In this document: in pieces, positions 7,475-8,642 of the stretch
How the letters are laid out: each line of letters opens with the position of its first letter
How positions within the stretch are numbered: the stretch's first letter is position 1
Assembly: GCA_031274565.1 (NCBI GenBank)
Contig: JAISPY010000162.1
Location: 1 to 8,642 of the forward strand
DNA: 8,642 nt
Reading direction: 5' to 3'
Origin: Treponema sp.
Lineage (GTDB): Bacteria > Spirochaetota > Spirochaetia > Treponematales > Breznakiellaceae
Notes under the pieces: generated by a model
The model's input: the letters and a program-made list of their open reading frames with translations, nothing else
Database searches by the model: none
Told to the model about the DNA's origin: nothing
Position numbers and translations under genes: made by a program

Positions 7475-7663
7475 TCAAGTAGGTGCTATAGGCTTCCAAG
7501 CTGTTTCCGCGGATTGCTCAACTGAAAACCTCGCGGTACACTGGGAAATTTTGCTTTGTATCCAATGGGCCTTCATCGTAAGCTCAAAAGGCTCAAGGTG
7601 AACCGCAGGGTCCGGGATAATCTGCATGGTATAGGATTTTCCCGGTTCGATGCGTATAAAGGT
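7475..7663 (-). pseudogene. Unidentified protein-like remnant, minus strand
   Basis: A 62-codon minus-strand stretch between two stops, without a start codon near its beginning, reads IEPGKSYTMQIIPDPAVHLE, then PFELTMKAHWIQSK. The sequence looks like real protein (perhaps a beta-rich domain) rather than antisense noise, but I do not recognise the family. It is in a different frame from the Cache remnant at 7705-7926. The intervening bases in that remnant's own frame give ETNSTGWYIEPLYASNREN. It could be the frameshifted continuation of the same dead gene or a fragment of another one. It ends close to the 3' end of thiI, which is convergent with it. Confidence 0.3.
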
Positions 7664-7704
7664 TCAATATACCAGCCGGTACTATTGGTCTCCAGAGTAT
7701 CCAC

Positions 7705-7926
7705 CTAGAGCGCGTCTAGGGCATTAGGCTCCCCTATCGTCCAGGCCCCCAAAACTTCGGGGTTTGCCGCCACGATTCCCCGGAGCATCACATCAAAGGT
7801 AACGCGTCTTGCGGCAGGTTCGAGGTCTTCAAATTGCTCCATGACCTGTGCGACGGTCCGGGACGCATCCATGTACAGAAACAGGGCTGCGAGTATGAAG
7901 CGGAGAAACGGTGGTTTTTGGCCCAT
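7705..7926 (-). pseudogene. Remnant of a Cache-domain sensor, probably a methyl-accepting chemotaxis protein
   Basis: The minus-strand frame from 7926 to the TAG at 7705-7707 encodes 73 residues, including ASRTVAQVMEQFEDL, a helix, and then a stretch ending GIVAANPEVLGAWTIGEPNA followed by LDAL. The arrangement of a helix, then N-P-x-hydrophobic-L-G-x-W-T, then E-P-N-A-L-D, is what I know from the start of dCache sensor domains of spirochaete and clostridial chemotaxis receptors, where it usually reads W-x-x-x-E-P-N-A-x-D. The frame stops right after this motif. There is no downstream binding-pocket domain, TM helix, HAMP or signalling domain, and no clean N-terminal TM segment, so this is a fragment. 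In-frame sequence upstream is open to a TAA just beyond 8000 but overlaps the plus-strand ATPase remnant and looks less protein-like. Confidence 0.55.
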
Positions 7927-7958
7927 GGGGAGGACTTCATCAACGATGATGGGGGTAA

Positions 7959-8601
7959 ACTGAGCATTGCTGCCTTGAGCAAAGTGAATACCAAGAGCCG
8001 AGAATTATACAAGAAACGGCCATCTGTGATGACAGAGCAATTTATACCAGAGACACGGACAGTGTCCGCTTCGATAACAGCAACATTGGATTTCCGCTTG
8101 ACCAGCGGTAAGTGGCCCTCCCTTCCATGCAGCCGATTCCTGATCGCCGTGAAATCGAACTGCTTCAAAAATCCCGGTCAAGTTTGCTTATTCTGCGCCC
8201 CAATGTTCAGAGCATTAAAGCAGAGAGCAAAGCTGAAAGTCATTCCCGTAACATCAATCTAAGGACCCGCGCAGCAATGAGAATAAAATGTAGGGCATGT
8301 TATTCCTGCGCGGGTCCTAAGCAACCTTACATCATGGTCGTTATCTGTCTCAAGATTAGGAATGTACGACCTTTTACGTGAATCCCTGCAATATGTATGG
8401 ACTGATTTACAATTTCTTATTCTTGAAGATACCGGAATGGCAGTTAAAACCCTAAAACTGCGTTTTAATGGGACAGATATTCGTTTTGATCCGCTATCCG
8501 ACGGTGAAAAAATGTTGCTTGGTCGGTATGCGGTTCACACCGCCCTGAGCCTCGGCAAAGTCAGCACGATATGGTCAGTGGTTCCTCCTCTTCATCCATA
8601 G
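7959..8601 (+). pseudogene. Broken AAA_21-type ATPase gene (5' part missing, nonsense codon, element insertion)
   Basis: The plus-strand frame after the TAA at 7956 reads AIYTRDTDSVRFDNSNIGFP, crosses a TAA at 8109-8111, and continues with PIPDRREIELLQKSRSSLLI and LRPNVQSIKAESKAESHS up to 8262. After the inserted element (8263-8317) a second frame continues SNLTSWSLSVSRLGMYDLL, a 40-residue spacer, and FDPLSDGEKMLL. The order 'ILRP, S-x-S-x-E-S, N-L-x-S-W, F-x-x-LSDGEK' is that of the C-terminal half of AAA_21-type ABC-like ATPases; LSDGE is the signature loop. The Walker A end is absent, and the Walker B D-E-P expected after LSDGEK is not seen: sequence decays near 8560, although the frame runs to 8601. 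A different frame over about 7880-8030 (RWFLAHGEDFINDDGG and onward) may be frameshifted upstream sequence. Related ATPases occur in stand-alone and defence-associated genes; the role of this one is unknown. Confidence 0.55.
8263..8317. mobile_element. 55-bp MITE-like palindromic element with 12-bp perfect inverted repeats and TAA duplication
   Basis: GGACCCGCGCAG (8263-8274) is the exact reverse complement of CTGCGCGGGTCC (8306-8317). A further GAATAA/TTATTC pair (8281-8286 with 8300-8305) lengthens the stem, leaving a CAATGA bulge on one side and a 13-base loop. TAA stands directly on both sides (8260-8262 and 8318-8320), as a 3-bp target duplication would. Deleting 58 bases (element plus one TAA) joins the two ATPase reading frames exactly, giving RNINLSNLTSW across the junction. 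It encodes nothing, so it would depend on a transposase elsewhere. Chance is unlikely for the perfect arms; the duplication alone is short. Confidence 0.65.
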
Positions 8602-8641
8602 GTAGTTTTAGACTTTTCAAGGTACTACCTTCCACTGAAAG
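8561..8641 (-). CDS. Possible 3' end of an unidentified minus-strand gene entering from the right edge
   Basis: The minus strand is open from the window edge to a TGA at 8561-8563, giving LSVEGSTLKSLKLPMDEEEE followed by PLTISC. The acidic run and amphipathic composition look like a protein C-terminus, and this is where the plus-strand ATPase similarity disappears. Only 26 codons are visible and no family is recognisable, so this may be chance. Confidence 0.2.
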   Translation of the reverse strand, partial: LSVEGSTLKSLKLPMDEEEEPLTISC

Positions 8642-8642
8642 C

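Noticed and set aside
1..8642. tRNA, rRNA, CRISPR array or full insertion sequence
   Set aside because: I saw no cloverleaf with a T-loop signature, no regularly spaced repeats and no transposase motifs anywhere in the window.

Overview
The window looks like chromosomal DNA from a Treponema-like spirochaete of intermediate GC content. I infer this from the style of the large hybrid sensor kinase, the short lipoprotein signal peptides, a chemotaxis-receptor (Cache) remnant and the cysteine desulfurase-thiI pair. No database search was possible, so the assignment is tentative. Three full-length genes, all on the + strand, fill 790-7444. Both flanks are dominated by decayed genes.

Left flank (1-789). 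The window opens in the AT-rich 3' end of an AlgX/AlgJ-type SGNH acetyltransferase-like gene (1-192). About 110 bases later, on the minus strand, lies a small lipoprotein gene (303-581). It has a start codon, a lipobox and one continuous reading frame, but three internal stop codons break it. The 580-790 stretch is non-coding and holds a strong hairpin (676-710).

Core (790-7444). A membrane-bound hybrid histidine kinase of about 1300 residues (two periplasmic SBP_bac_3 domains, TM helix, GAF, HisKA, HATPase, REC, REC) is followed by a likely rho-independent terminator (4734-4798). A 123-bp region bounded by imperfect 22-bp inverted repeats comes next (4881-5003). Then comes a two-gene operon, a NifS-family cysteine desulfurase and thiI with a 1-bp gap. 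Together they should supply and insert the sulfur of 4-thiouridine in tRNA: the desulfurase provides persulfide, and ThiI, which here lacks a rhodanese domain, activates U8 and transfers the sulfur.

Right flank (7445-8642). There is no intact gene. The minus strand carries remnants, one clearly from the N-terminal part of a Cache sensor domain (7705-7926). The plus strand carries a broken AAA_21-type ATPase gene (about 7959-8560). The ATPase is interrupted by a 55-bp palindromic miniature element (8263-8317) flanked by a 3-bp TAA duplication. Removing the element plus one TAA copy restores the reading frame and a conserved-looking N-L-T-S-W motif. This is the most distinctive observation in the window. 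Two short sequence blocks of the element recur in rearranged form inside the 4881-5003 inverted-repeat region.
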